Assembly: GCA_049724395.1 (NCBI GenBank)
Contig: JAUGWO010000093.1
Location: forward strand, 1-38,190
Source of the DNA: Spongospora subterranea f. sp. subterranea
Taxonomy: Eukaryota; Endomyxa: Phytomyxea; Phytomyxea; Plasmodiophorida
Direction of reading: 5' to 3'
DNA: 38,190 bases
The notes beneath the pieces were generated by a model. The model did not search any database and was not told the origin of the DNA. It was given only the letters and a program-made list of their open reading frames with translations. The position numbers and the translations under genes are program-made. Positions 1-9,992 of the stretch are shown here, one piece after another. Each line of letters starts with the position of its first letter. The first letter of the stretch is position 1.

Positions 1-2
1 CA

Positions 3-480
3 TCGCATAGTATTTCAAAATCCGACCTGGTGAAATGTAATTTTGTCCACGAAGAAACTGACGATCTACGATTAATCGACTTGCACACAATGCGAAAAAG
101 GTACGCGCGATGTACATCGTCACGTTGCTTTGCCGAAATCACACATGTCACCCATTGGTTGGCTGATTGTCCTTGAACAACAGCAATGCTCCTGTCAATA
201 TTTCTCCAAGTTTGAGATATGCGTCCATGTTATCCATGCGTGCCAGCATGCGGGAAGCCAATACCTGGAATGCCAGCACCCGTGCAGCGTCTAGTTAACC
301 GGTCTGCGAACGTTCGCACACGACACCGCGGTCGCGTTCACAGAAATATCAATGGTCGAGGACGAGGTCGGGGTAATCCCGTTCCCGGAAGAGTACCAAT
401 TGGTCACCGCCTTCGTCCTGGTCGAGCCGCTGGTCCAGGGAGGGGCAGATTGGCGGGCCCGGTCCTCGAGCTTGATTGAT
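3..480 (+). pseudogene. MULE transposase C-terminal remnant (SWIM finger, RG-rich tail)
   Basis: The forward frames hold pieces of one C-terminal end of a Mutator-like transposase. Around 139-240 the translation contains CSCQYF, then CVHVIHAC, which fits the CxC...CxH pattern of a SWIM zinc finger. Just upstream another frame reads a Cys-bearing stretch ending THWLADC, which normally leads into such a finger. Downstream, about 300-478 encodes an Arg/Gly-rich tail (GRGRGRG) ending in a stop at 477-479. The pieces lie in different frames (third, first, third), so at least two frameshifts separate them. The catalytic part would lie left of the window. SWIM fingers in MULE transposases are thought to bind DNA; here the gene is a relic. 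The family call rests on the finger and tail only. Confidence 0.5.
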
Positions 481-536
481 ACATATAAATAAAATATGTG
501 CTAAATAGTATCCCCAAGATAAATAAATTATTATTC

Positions 537-766
537 CCTTTTCGACGATGTTCGGTAATGAATACTCCAATACGAAGGTTCGCGCTCACTATAGCCGAAT
601 GCGAACGGCTGGTTATTATTCTGATTATCCCAGTTTTCAGCAAATTTGAGGCTGTCTATTTTCGCTAGCACAACATCAGTAGTGTTAACATGACCTTCTT
701 GTAGCCGAATTCGTTTCACAACATTCCCATTTCGACAATGTTCGGTAATGAATAATACGAAGGTGT
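537..766. repeat. Pair of about 40-bp direct repeats
   Basis: The motif TTCGACAATGTTCGGTAATG, with one-base variation and followed by a TACGAAGGT tail, occurs at about 543-580 and again at 730-763, about 187 bp apart. The sequence between is AT-rich. The stretch 481-880 holds no other gene I can support; the open frames on the minus strand have no recognisable domain. Confidence 0.5.
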
Positions 767-867
767 GCAAAACGATTGGAAAAGCAGTAAACAAAAAATT
801 ACAATCTAACATCGTCCCTTCCTTAGCGAGGTGAATTTGCCTTGACATTAGGTGTCGATGACCCTAT

Positions 868-1066
868 TCTGGTCGTTGGTGATCCAATTTCAGGTTGTGT
901 AGAACTCATAAGAGGTTGGGTTGCCCAGAAATAACAGTGGTCGGGACCTACCTTTTCGCATATTCTGGTTTGGGTGCTCATAACTCAATTCTTGGTTGTT
1001 CATAATCCTATATGTGGTTGGTCATGACCTCAAACATGGTTGCTGTACGCACATTTTGAGGTGCTC
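868..1066. repeat. Degenerate 22-30 bp tandem repeats
   Basis: A loosely conserved motif of the form TGGTTGnTCATAACC, followed by an A/T-rich spacer, recurs about seven times, with the clearest copies at about 966-1030. Copies are heavily diverged, so this is an old or functionally unconstrained array. It lies just upstream of the Ty3/gypsy fossil and may be part of its untranslated leader, but nothing proves that. Confidence 0.4.
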
Positions 1067-1187
1067 ACAACCCGGACTCGTTGGTTTAACAGTTTAACCA
1101 ACCATCAAACCTTGGATTACGCCGAGACGCCGTTCCAAGTCCATTGAACCGCTGAACGCGTCGCTAGATGTCGAAGAGGCGCGGATC

Positions 1188-3828
1188 TTGGACCGCGCCG
1201 TTATTTTCGCTTCATTAATGCCGAAAATGTCGAATGCCGATAGTACCACACCGTTGAAAACCTATTGTCCTGTCAATACCGCTTCCGATGCCGAGGAATC
1301 GGCGTCACCCGTTGGCGACAAGTTGACAATGTTGTTATTGAAAACTCTCGATCGATTAGACGACATGGAGGAACGGATCGCTCGCCTGTCGTCACCGGCA
1401 CCCGTGCCGCCATCATCTACGCCGTCAGCCTCGTCATCGCCGCCACCTCCGTCGCCGGTGCCGTCAATTAAACCGGTTCCAGCCAAAATCGCACCCGTAT
1501 CGTTGAAAACTCGTCTTCGTGTATTTTCTGGTGCCGACGGTGCGTGGAAGGACTACTCGATCTGTCGCCCGATGTCGGTAATCCAATGTGTCCCAAAATA
1601 AGAAATTTGTTACAGGCACACCTGGAATCTAATGCGTTGCTGTGTGTCACGAGACTTCCAAAAACGGCATCCTTCCGCGACGTTCGTAACCAGTTGCTGT
1701 TGTACTATCCGTAGCAGACACCGGAAGCGGCGGAGGACCGATTCGATTCTCTGCGTCAGACTTCAGGGATCGAGGCGCACATACTGGAATTCGAACTCTG
1801 TATGACACATTTTTGGGATGCGGCGGTTATCCTCTTAGCAATCTGTCGCTCTCTGCAAAATTTCGGAAATCGCTACGACCCACTCTTGCCAAAGAAGTAC
1901 ATCGCTTTCAGCCAACGTCTCTAAAACAGGCCATCCGGTTGGCTCGTCACTTAGCCCCGATCTGTCGACCAGCTGATCATGTTCGCGCGATCACTTACGA
2001 TTCGAATCAGCGGACCAAATTGACGCCAGAGGAGCGTCTGCGCTGTCTCCAACATGGCTTGTGTATGTTTTGTCGCAAACCGGGTCACAGGATTGATGCA
2101 TGTCCTGAACGAAAATCGACTGCAGCCGTCCCCAAGACGACGCCGGGAAATGCTTCAGAATCCGAATTTGTCCTCGTCTCATCATCATATTTTGCACGCT
2201 TTTGGATCTCGACGTTGTATTTCCGTTCAGTTAACAATAATTATCGACAATCGTGCAATACCGGCGCTGGCGCTAATCGACTGTGGTGCCACATCCTCTT
2301 TTATCGATTCGTCGTTCGTTGAACGTCACTCCGTACCAGTCCAACCGAAATCCTTTTCGATTGCCGTTCGCGTCGTGGATGGCCGGTCGTTGCCATCCAT
2401 CACTATGGAAACGGTTCCTCTGACGAATTCGATAGAGTCCGCATTCCATGATCAGATCATCTTCAACGTCATATCCTCACCCCAACACGAAATCATTTTG
2501 GGTACGCCATGGCTCGTCCATCACAATCCAATAATCGATTGGCTCGCCATGACTGTGACGCCTCGACAGACTTGTACTTCAATATTGGACGCAGTCAACC
2601 ACGCGAAATCGTGCATATCATCACTTGACGATGAGATCTCCATATCAATGATTGAAGTAGAACCGTTTTTGAACGCATGCATTGCTGAGGAACAGTGTTT
2701 TGTATTGCACACGCGTTGGAATGACCACAACGAAGTATCAAGCCCGAATTGCGCCCGAGTACCTGAAGAATTCGCCGATTTCTTCGATGTTTTTGATAAG
2801 GCGAAATGCGACGAATTACCTGAACATAGGAAGTTTGATTGTACCATTGACCTGCACGAAGGCAAGGAACCACCATTCAATCGCCTGTATGGACTATCTC
2901 CTCGCGAACAACGCGCGCTGAAGGCGTACTTGCAGGAGAATTTACAAAAAGGATTTATTCGACAGTCCAAATCGCCGGCAGGTGCCCCAGTTTTATTTGT
3001 CAAAAAGAAAGACGGTTCGCTACATCTTTGTGTTGATTACCGGGGCCTCAATTCGGTCACTGTCCGCAATCGCTATCCCCTGCCGCTGATTGACCAGCTA
3101 CTCGCACAGCTGAACTCTGCAAATATCTTCACAAAGATCGACTTACGCGGGGCTTACAATCAGGTCCGAATTCGTAGCGGTGACGAGCGGAAGACAGCAT
3201 TCCGAATTTCTGCAGTACCAATTGGCGCAATCAGTTGCTGACATGAAGCGATTTGCCGATGTCGGTCGTGATCAAACGCCTGAATTTCACCAAGTTGATC
3301 GAGTCATGTTGCGTCGCGGTGAAATACCAACCAATCGTCCGTGCAGTAAATTGGATTACAAACTGCTGGGACCATATACGATCACCAGCAAAGTCAACGA
3401 TGTCGCCTATTGCATTGACCTGCCGTCCAATTCGAGACTGCATAACGTCTTTCACGTCTCGCAGCTGGAAAAATATCATTCTAACACATTGACCGATCGT
3501 ATTCAACCGCCTCCACCACCAATAATCCTGCCATCAGAGGACCAACCGCTTTACATCGTCAAGGCAGTTCTAGATTCCAGATATCGTCACCGACACTTGG
3601 AATATTTTATTGATTGGGAAGGCTATCCACCATCGGAACGGTCATGGGAACCAGCTGCCACGCTAAGAGCCACGGATATGTTGGTGGACGAAATTCAAGC
3701 CTTCCACAGGCAATATCCCGAAAGGGCAGGGCCGAGGATAAGACGCACTAAGGGATAAGGGCAGTATACTGTTAGGACCATACCATGTTCCATGTGCCCA
3801 TCAGTCACGCACTTAATAAACATTAGGG
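1188..3828 (+). mobile_element. Ty3/gypsy chromovirus fossil (broken)
   Basis: Recognisable parts in order are a gag-like region with a proline/serine-rich stretch (about 1190-2030), a CCHC zinc knuckle (about 2070-2110), an aspartic-protease-like segment with an IDCGATSSF active-site motif (about 2260-2560), part of a reverse transcriptase with the KKKDGS and VDYRGLN motifs (about 2750-3200), and a C-terminal chromodomain with YFIDWEGYP (about 3540-3700). A purine-rich tract precedes a TGTTAGG terminal-repeat start near 3770. Chromodomains mark the chromovirus branch of Ty3/gypsy and are thought to steer integration to chromatin. The copy is incomplete and clearly broken, with several breaks. 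A Harbinger transposon sits in its downstream terminal repeat. Protein motifs remain readable, so it is of moderate age. Confidence 0.85.
3770..3828 (+). repeat. LTR-like segment, left part
   Basis: Following a purine-rich tract, the sequence TGTTAGGACC opens what looks like the 3' LTR of the chromovirus fossil, with an AATAAA signal at about 3814. It is cut by the Harbinger terminus at about 3828. The likely continuation lies beyond the Harbinger, from about 12051 to about 12190. No matching 5' LTR was found upstream of the gag-like region. Confidence 0.45.
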
Positions 3829-3856
3829 GGTATCAAAGTTGCGATTCCGCAGGTGA

Positions 3857-3866
3857 ATTTAAAAAG
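3857..3866. repeat. MULE target-site duplication, left copy
   Basis: ATTTAAAAAG here is repeated exactly at 8719-8728. A 9-11 bp duplication is the hallmark of MULE insertion, and removing one copy with the MULE restores a continuous Harbinger subterminal palindrome. Confidence 0.8.
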
Positions 3867-4636
3867 GGTACGTTGAATTCACTGGCTTGATTCACTGGCC
3901 GCACTTTTCCAAGCCAGTGAATTCAATATCTTGGTATGAGCAGTGAATTCACTGGCTTGATTCACTGGCTTGACGCATTTATCTGAGCCAGTGAATCAAG
4001 CCAGTGAATTCACTGCTCATACCAAGATATTGAAATCACTGGCTTACTTCGCTGGCCAGATTAACCTATCGGATCAATCGGGACCTTCGCAAGCTCAAGA
4101 AGAGAATTTGAGGATTTGCGTTGGAGAAATTATTTCATTTATTCCTTCAGCATCACAAGCAGGCCGTTAGTGACATTAGAACGTCGTTGAACGTACACAG
4201 TTTATGGTTACCGGTACACCCTTTCTAGGTATGGTATGGTATGGTATACAAAGGATCGCGGGTTCTTATGGGTTGAGTAAGCCTGTGTACTACCAGGCTT
4301 TCCCTACTTCCGCCTGGCCGCTACAAGTAGCTTGGGTATCCAATGAAGGAACCTTTTAGACCAGCTGGATTCATCAACATAACCTGTCCTAACGACCATT
4401 CTTTCCACCGAATGGGACCTGCCCCCACCCGATTATATTGCCTATCCAGAGTTTCGAGGTCACTGCAAGCAGCTTCCTCTCCCACATTCATTATGGCCAT
4501 GTGGTCAGACCCAAATCACCCTTTCTAGGAAAAAAACCCTCCTTCGTTCATCATTGGAGATGTTCATCCTATTTCGATCGGCCTGGTTAGTTGAATTGGG
4601 TTCTTTGCTTCCCATCATACTGATCAATGCAGGGAC
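3867..4636. repeat. MULE left terminal inverted repeat
   Basis: The outer part (3867-4229) consists of interleaved GAATTCACTGG and CCAGTGAATC subrepeats that can fold on themselves, then a unique stretch, then a single copy of the motif that forms the 36-bp array in the other arm. The inner part resumes at 4530 after the LINE tail and ends near 4636, so the transposase ATG at 4627 lies inside the repeat. Confidence 0.8.
4230..4516 (-). mobile_element. 5'-truncated LINE 3' end in the MULE arm
   Basis: This 287-bp insert is flanked by a 13-bp duplication, CACCCTTTCTAGG, at 4217-4229 and 4517-4529, and is absent from the other MULE arm. Read on the minus strand it ends in a short tandem tail of ACCAT-type units, as non-LTR retrotransposons with simple-repeat tails do. 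A related sequence sits at about 27860-27998 on the plus strand, sharing GGATACCCA and CTACTTGTAG. No coding domain remains in this piece, so family membership is inferred from structure; a SINE sharing a LINE tail is the alternative. Confidence 0.65.
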
Positions 4637-7482
4637 ATCATCCTTGTGAATGCGCCATTTTGTGGGTGCAACACGTTGTGAAAGATCGCTGTATTATAAT
4701 TCATAATGGGAATCATGAACATAAAATACCTCACGTCAAGAAACCCGACCACTACGGGAAGCAGGCGTTGAAGGACATTGTCATGGCAGCTCAAAGAAGG
4801 ACCGCACAGCAATTGTTAGTCCCTACTCCAGGAACGAACGCAGAGTCGGTTCGTCTTCTTTCGAGTTCATTCGTGAACCGAGACAGGCTGGGATATTTCC
4901 GCCGCTCCATTTTGAAAGTAACCATGCCAGGTAATGTATAGGGAATTGTCCTCAAAAACGCGGCGCGATTAGTAGTTCTGACCTGAGTTTGCGTGCAGGT
5001 GTCACAGACACTTTCGACCAGATCAAAAAATTTCAGACCACGTTCGGTATTGAAACTCTGCGATCGAGCGATTGGCATATGTCGAGGATGCATATGTCAG
5101 TCGCTTCTGAGTTTATGAACCAGAGGTCTGTAATTTTCATCGTTGCAGCTTTGACACTGTGCTGAGCTAATTAATCAGATTGGTGGATGTACACGATTTG
5201 ACGGGGCGTCAGATCGGTGGCTGCGTATCGGACGTCACGTACTCGTTTTTCAAGAACGGGTACTTGATGACTTCGGCAGTTTATTGCACGCTAATTAGGC
5301 GATGGGTGCCTGTCCTTTTTACGTGGATGGACGGGCTGAGCAGACACCATCACCGCAGCCACTTCACTGCCCTGTTGACGATGATCACCACTGCTCTGTC
5401 AACGTCAGCTCCAGAGCTGGCAGTTGTTGAAAACGTTTCCCGACTTCGACAGCTCTGCGGCGCTGTCATGGACTTTTCTGAGGCTCAACGCAATGGTTTC
5501 GTTGAGGCATACGTTGATGTGATATCTGATCAAATTGTATCAAAAGGCGAACTGATTCGGTTTCAGGTTGTGAGGGGCATCTATTTGAAGAACGGTGTCT
5601 CTTCGGAAAATGAGCAATTGGCTAAAGAAGCCTCAGGACTGATTAAAGGGTGCCGTGTTCATTTCTCAGCTCAGCCGAGCGGATTGCTCGCAACTATGCG
5701 ATTGTCGGCAGAGACGACAATGGTAAATTTCTGAAACTCGTAATGGAGGCAGTTGATGAGCCAATGCAGGAGGCATTCATTACAACAATTCAAATGTTGC
5801 AGGTGATTCTTGAAACTGTTGATATGATGAACGCTAACTGGATTTTCTACGTTAGATGAAGTATCCCAATGCAAGACGCTGGTTCGACTGGTGGTTGCAG
5901 GAAAGTGTCGCCAGACTGATTTTTGCCTGCAAGCGCCATTTAATGAATGAGCAGTTCGCAAGCAGCTCCCGCAACGACTCGAATCCCATCGAATCGATGC
6001 ATGCGGTTTTTTATCAGATCGCTGAATCAAAAAACACCATGGTGTTTGGCCTTTCTGCGTTGATGCTTTTTGTTGGAACCTTGGAGGACGATTTTCAAGA
6101 CCGACTGATTGGCATCGAAACGCACTATGGTAGTTTGATGTTTGCGTGTAACTCATGAAAGTGGCAGCCATTTATTCCAATATGGATAGGCGATTCGGAG
6201 AAATGGGAACGAAGCATCCAACGAGCAAACCGGACATTGGATCAACTTCAGAAACCCCAACTTGTTCCCAACGATGGGCGCCCGCCAGATACGTCGAAAA
6301 ATCTTCTGAATTCAAGACAGAAAGAGACAAGTAAACCACAATCTGGACCGGGACGCCCTCGGGGTAGCAAGAATGTTGACAGAAACCTTGGCACTACCTA
6401 CCAATCATACATGCACTACAACAACACGTGCTATATTTCCTCGCTTTTGGAATGTCTCTTCACAATAATGGGTTATTGTGAGGTATGATATCACTCGACA
6501 TCAGTTACCAAACGTCGCTGAAGCCATATTTAGATTGCATACAGCTCTTCGCAAGGAATATGTTCTACAATTTTTTCCCATTTTGAAAGAAGGCGTTCCA
6601 ACCAAATGCAAGAAAAAAAGTTAGCCAGGGATCTGAAACAGACATTAATTGCTGTGGCGAAATGGGTAACCGAGGAAGTCAAACTGTATTCGCCAGGGGG
6701 ATACGGAAACCCGTTTACTGTGCTCAACCAGATTTTGCTGGAATGTCCACAAGACATGCAGGCTTTGTGGTCATTCCATTTTCAGGTTTGAATCGTAGGC
6801 ATTATACGTTGATCGTAACTAAGTCATGGCTGATATAGCGTAAAATGATTTGCTGGAACAATCACGTTCAACCAAGCTTGAGAACTGCTTTGACAATGTG
6901 GCCAATCCTGGTATGCAGCACTGATTAATTCTCCATATTGTTTTCCTTGACCGCATCGATATTTTCAGTACATCACTGAGTGGATGGTCGAACAGGCAGC
7001 CGAATCATCCTTACAGGCGGTCTTGGATGTATTAATGAACGACGGTGCGTACGAGGAGACAGACAGAAGATGTTATGATCCAGGCTGCGATCAAGTATAA
7101 ACAAAATGGGTGCCTGCAATCTCTCAACTTATGCACATGGCTATAGGTGTTGCTAAAAGATGCTCGGTGTGTGGTGAAGATACCGGACAAAATCATGTTC
7201 GTCGAATTACCGCAAGATTTGATGTCAGCGGAAATTGACTGTAATTTGATTCTGAATGTTGGTGGCTGCAAATGGACGCAAGTAGGGCGCATTAGCGCCA
7301 CACAACGTACCGGTATGCACTTTTACTCTCATATACTACGAGCTGATGTGCCCATACCGGGCTGGTTTCATTATCATGATCTTGATAATGGTGGAAGGCC
7401 TGTACTTATCTCGCCGATCACCAATGGGCGTAAACCACTTTCTTTTTTCGTTTTCTACGTCAAAAATCCGGAGATAAACTGA
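4627..7482 (+). CDS. MULE transposase with C-terminal ubiquitin-protease-like module
   Basis: Nine exons are supported by phase-consistent GT-AG introns: 4627-4930, 4999-5125, 5179-5802, 5856 onward to 6482 with no intron seen, 6534-6785, 6839-6910, 6969-7094 and 7147-7482. Introns are 51-68 nt. Exon 1 carries a Cys/His DNA-binding-type region (HNGNHEHK). Exon 3 holds likely catalytic Asp residues in CVSDVTY and VMDFSEAQ; the fourth block holds the Glu in NPIESMHAVFY. The C-terminal third has a Cys box (YNNTCYISSLLECL) and a His box (MHFYSH, then GWFHYHDL) like USP/C19 peptidases. Damage: one frameshift near 5665-5685 and an in-frame TGA at 6156-6158, so the copy is probably not fully functional unless these are assembly errors. 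MULE transposases cut and paste the element in the nucleus. Confidence 0.75.
6390..7482 (+). other. USP-like peptidase module of the MULE protein
   Basis: The module starts after a basic GRPRGSKN linker. NNTCYISSLLECL resembles the ubiquitin-specific protease Cys box, in which the Cys is the nucleophile. CYDPGC and further Cys residues in exon 8 could form a zinc site. Exon 9 carries GMHFYSHILR and GWFHYHDLDNGGR, which resemble the His box and the following Asp/Asn of this fold. Plant KI-MULEs are known to carry Ulp1-type (C48) proteases, so protease capture by MULEs has precedent. Whether this module cleaves ubiquitin or only binds it cannot be told from the sequence. Confidence 0.55.
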
Positions 7483-7627
7483 AAATTATTTCTTGTGTCT
7501 TTGTCTGCTATCTTTGATCATAAGCGCTTTTGAGGAAGGCCTTAGTCATACGCATATATGCTAGCTGCGTTAAATCAGATTACATTCTATTACCGATGTC
7601 ATTAAGCCTTGTAGTATTTCGATAAAA

Positions 7628-7750
7628 AAACATGATCTGTCCGGCAGTTTGGCCACACACCGGCAATGTTTGAGCAACACCTATAGCCGTGTTGTACAAG
7701 TTGAGATATTGCAAGCACCCAACTTATTTTGCTCAGAACTGATCGCAGAA
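7628..7750 (-). repeat. Diverged inverted copy of the MULE exon 8-9 junction
   Basis: On the minus strand this stretch resembles 7086-7198, including the end of exon 8 (CTGCGATC), the intron and the start of exon 9 (CACACACCG and AGCAACACC on this strand match the complement there). Similarity is broken by small indels. The rest of 7483-7816 shows no gene. Transcription past the stop codon would allow the copy to pair with the coding sequence. Confidence 0.6.
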
Positions 7751-7816
7751 AACATTTTGACAACACCAATTACTGAAAGTCATAAAGAGGAATTAACACA
7801 CTTTTCGATTCTTTGT

Positions 7817-8718
7817 TCCCTGCATTGATCAGTATGATGGGAAGCAAAGAACCCAATTCAACTAACCAGGCCGATCGAAATAGGATGAACATCTCCAATG
7901 ATGAACGAAGGAGGGTTTTTGTCCTAGAAAGGGTGTACCGGTAACCATAAACTGTGTACGTTCAACGACCGGTAACCATACCATAAACTGTGTACGTTCA
8001 ACGACCGGTAACCATACCATAAACTGTGTACGTTCAACGACCGGTAACCATACCATAAACTGTGTACGATCAACGACCGGTAACCATACCATAAACTGTG
8101 TACGTTCAACGACCGGTAACCATACCATAAACTGTGTACGATCAACGACCGGTAACCATACCATAAACTGTGTACGTTCAACGACCGCTAACCATACCAT
8201 AAACTGTGAATGATCAACGACCGGTAACCATACCATAAACTGTGTACGTTCAACGACCGGTAACCATACCATAAACTGTGTACGATCAACGACCGGTAAC
8301 CATACCATAAACTGTGTACGTTCAACGACCGGTAACCATACCATAAACTGTGTACGATCAACGACCGGTAACCATACCATAAACTGTGTACGTTCAACGA
8401 CGTTCTAATGTCACTAACGGCCTGCTTGTGATGCTGAAGGAATAAATGAAATAATTTCTCCAAAGCAAATCCTCAAACTCTCTTCTTGAGCTTGCGAAGG
8501 TCCCGATTGATCCGATAGGTTAATCTGGCCAGCGAAGTAAGCCAGTGATTTCAATATCTTGGTATGAGCAGTGAATTCACTGGCTTGATTCACTGGCTCA
8601 GATAAATGCGTCAAGCCAGTGAATCAAGCCAGTGAATTCACTGCTCATACCAAGATATTGAATTCACTGGCTTGGAAAAGTGCGGCCAGTGAATCAAGCC
8701 AGTGAATTCACTGCTCCC
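7817..8718. repeat. MULE right terminal inverted repeat
   Basis: This arm is the reverse complement of 3867-4229 plus 4530-4636, apart from an expanded 36-bp array inside it. The outermost 200 bp are the same GAATTCACTGG subrepeats as on the left. Confidence 0.85.
7944..8401. repeat. 36-bp minisatellite, about 12 units, with 72-bp dimer order
   Basis: Units contain CGACCGGTAACCATACC and AACTGTGTACG and are exactly 36 bp, so the minus strand stays open as a repeated dodecapeptide (MVWLPVV plus five residues). Successive units alternate between GTTCAA and GATCAA at one position over most of the array, which makes a 72-bp higher-order repeat. The opposite MULE arm has only one unit. The reading frame is a by-product of the unit length and I do not call it a gene. 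Confidence 0.85.
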
Positions 8719-8719
8719 A

Positions 8720-8772
8720 TTTAAAAAGCGCTTTTAAAGGGTGTCCACGGACCCTTTAAAAGCGCTTTTAAA
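8720..8772. repeat. Harbinger subterminal palindrome
   Basis: TTTAAAAAGCGCTTTTAAAG on the left and the matching inverted arm ending at 8772 pair over about 22 bp around an 8-base loop. The core AAAAGCGCTTTT is itself palindromic. The MULE entered at its left edge. Related GTGCTTTTAAA motifs recur in the tandem array at the other Harbinger end, suggesting subterminal transposase-binding sites. Confidence 0.65.
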
Positions 8773-8889
8773 CTACGAGGCTACCGCACGGACTTCTGCG
8801 CATGTCGAGCGCAGCGTGATCCGACAGCAACCGCCGCCCAGACAAAACTCCACCCTCACCGATTCATTTCCCCGATTCATGATAGAATC

Positions 8890-9992
8890 ATGTCTCAGCA
8901 AACAACACCAAGAGTTATGCCTGGCAAAGCAGCGGCGACGAAGTCGCGACGACGAACGACAGCAGCCGAATATCTGATGATGGTCGAGTTCATTGAAATC
9001 GATACTAACTTTCAGTTGATCACTGGAGGTGCCGCAAAGGGCAAGCCAATGCAGGCTGGTCAGAAATTGACGAAAGCCGATGCATACAGAGCTTTAGCAG
9101 AGTATATGAACAATAAATTGAAAGATCCAAAGCGCATTGGACAGCATCCGAAGCGAAAAGCCGATGGGAATCGTACTGGAATCGGTACAAAGCCACACAT
9201 AAGCAGATTCATTCACAAACGGGTTTCGGATTGACCCAGAAAGATGAAGATCAAGGGATTTTGACTATAGCAGAAAAGGAAGAGCGGATGTGCCCTTATT
9301 ACTGCCGTTTGGATGCGTTGTTTGGGCAAAGGCAGAACATCAATCCTGCCGTCATCTTTGAAGTCGACGGCGTCGCCCCAGGTGTTTTTCCAAGCCCGCG
9401 ACCGGTTTATGACAGCGCTCCTGAATTCTCCCAGATATGTGATGGTACGGACAACATTGGGTTCGATCTGACAGGCACTTCAGCAAACAACCGATCAATC
9501 GTCGACGAATACGTCGGGAATATCGGCACTCCCCTCAGCAGCGGATGCGGTGGACCGAGCATCGTTCCTGACTCTGCTGGTTCCTCATCTTTTTCAACTA
9601 ATTCGGAGAGCAGTTCCACAGAGGGCCTGCCTACGCAACGGTGGTCAAAGCCTTGTCCTAAGCGGAAACTGTCGAAATCAGTGGAATTAAGGAAATTCCC
9701 AAAACCGACAGCAAATTCCCCTAAACAACTTCCAAAGAAGCTTGACTTCGTCTCTTCGTTCGTTGAAACGCAGAAAAATGCTCTGGATTTGGAGAAACAG
9801 CGAATGGATCGCGAGCTGAGCTTGCAGGAAAAACAGGTTGCACTCGAACTCCAAAAAGGGGAGGCATCCAAGGCTGGTGAAAGTCAGGCTGCAAAGGCGG
9901 CGATGGTATCCGATCTGATGAAAGCGGGAATTCCATGGGAGGATATTGTCAAAGCAGTATCTTATGTATTTGATACTAGTAATAAATATTAG
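8890..9992 (+). CDS. Harbinger Myb/SANT-like DNA-binding protein (frameshifted)
   Basis: Harbinger elements encode a second, Myb-like protein that helps bring the transposase to the nucleus and to the element ends. The first frame (8890-9140) begins MSQQTTPRVMPGK, and the second runs to 9992. The DNA-binding core straddles the break: WTASEAKSRWESYWNRYK and TGFGLTQKDEDQG are typical of the family, followed by MCPYYCRLDALFG. A long low-complexity linker (Ser/Pro/Lys) leads to an Ala/Glu/Gln-rich C-terminal helix (about 9740-9900). One frameshift near 9136-9145 separates the two frames. The stop codon overlaps that of the transposase gene on the other strand by three to four bases. Confidence 0.75.

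Larger units (their letters stand above)
3867..8718. mobile_element. Mutator-like element (MULE) with long terminal inverted repeats
   Basis: The element is bounded by a perfect 10-bp duplication (3857-3866 and 8719-8728). Its terminal inverted repeats are long and compound: the left runs from 3867 to about 4636 and the right from about 7817 to 8718. Both start with blocks built of TGAATTCACTGGC and share a core of over 300 bp in reverse orientation. The arms differ by two later events: a LINE tail in the left arm (4230-4516) and a 36-bp minisatellite expansion in the right arm (about 7944-8401). Inside is one multi-exon gene, 4627-7482. The exact duplication and high arm similarity point to a recent insertion. 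Confidence 0.85.

Noticed and set aside
4343-4528. 61-codon plus-strand frame
   Set aside because: It lies in the LINE tail, which is oriented on the other strand, and has no homology I recognise.
6150-6161. TGA as a reassigned sense codon (MULE at 6156; formin exon 9/10 junction)
   Set aside because: TGA ends the intact transposase at 16786-16788 and the MULE exon 9 at 7480-7482, so a stop role is better supported; mutation or sequence error explains the two cases.
7862-8463. Repeated dodecapeptide frames on the minus strand
   Set aside because: They arise because the minisatellite unit is 36 bp; the array lies inside a MULE arm and has no supported promoter, splice site or homologue.
9407-9871. 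154-codon minus-strand frame
   Set aside because: Antisense shadow of the Harbinger Myb-like gene; Ser/Phe-rich composition mirrors the plus-strand Glu/Lys/Ser content.
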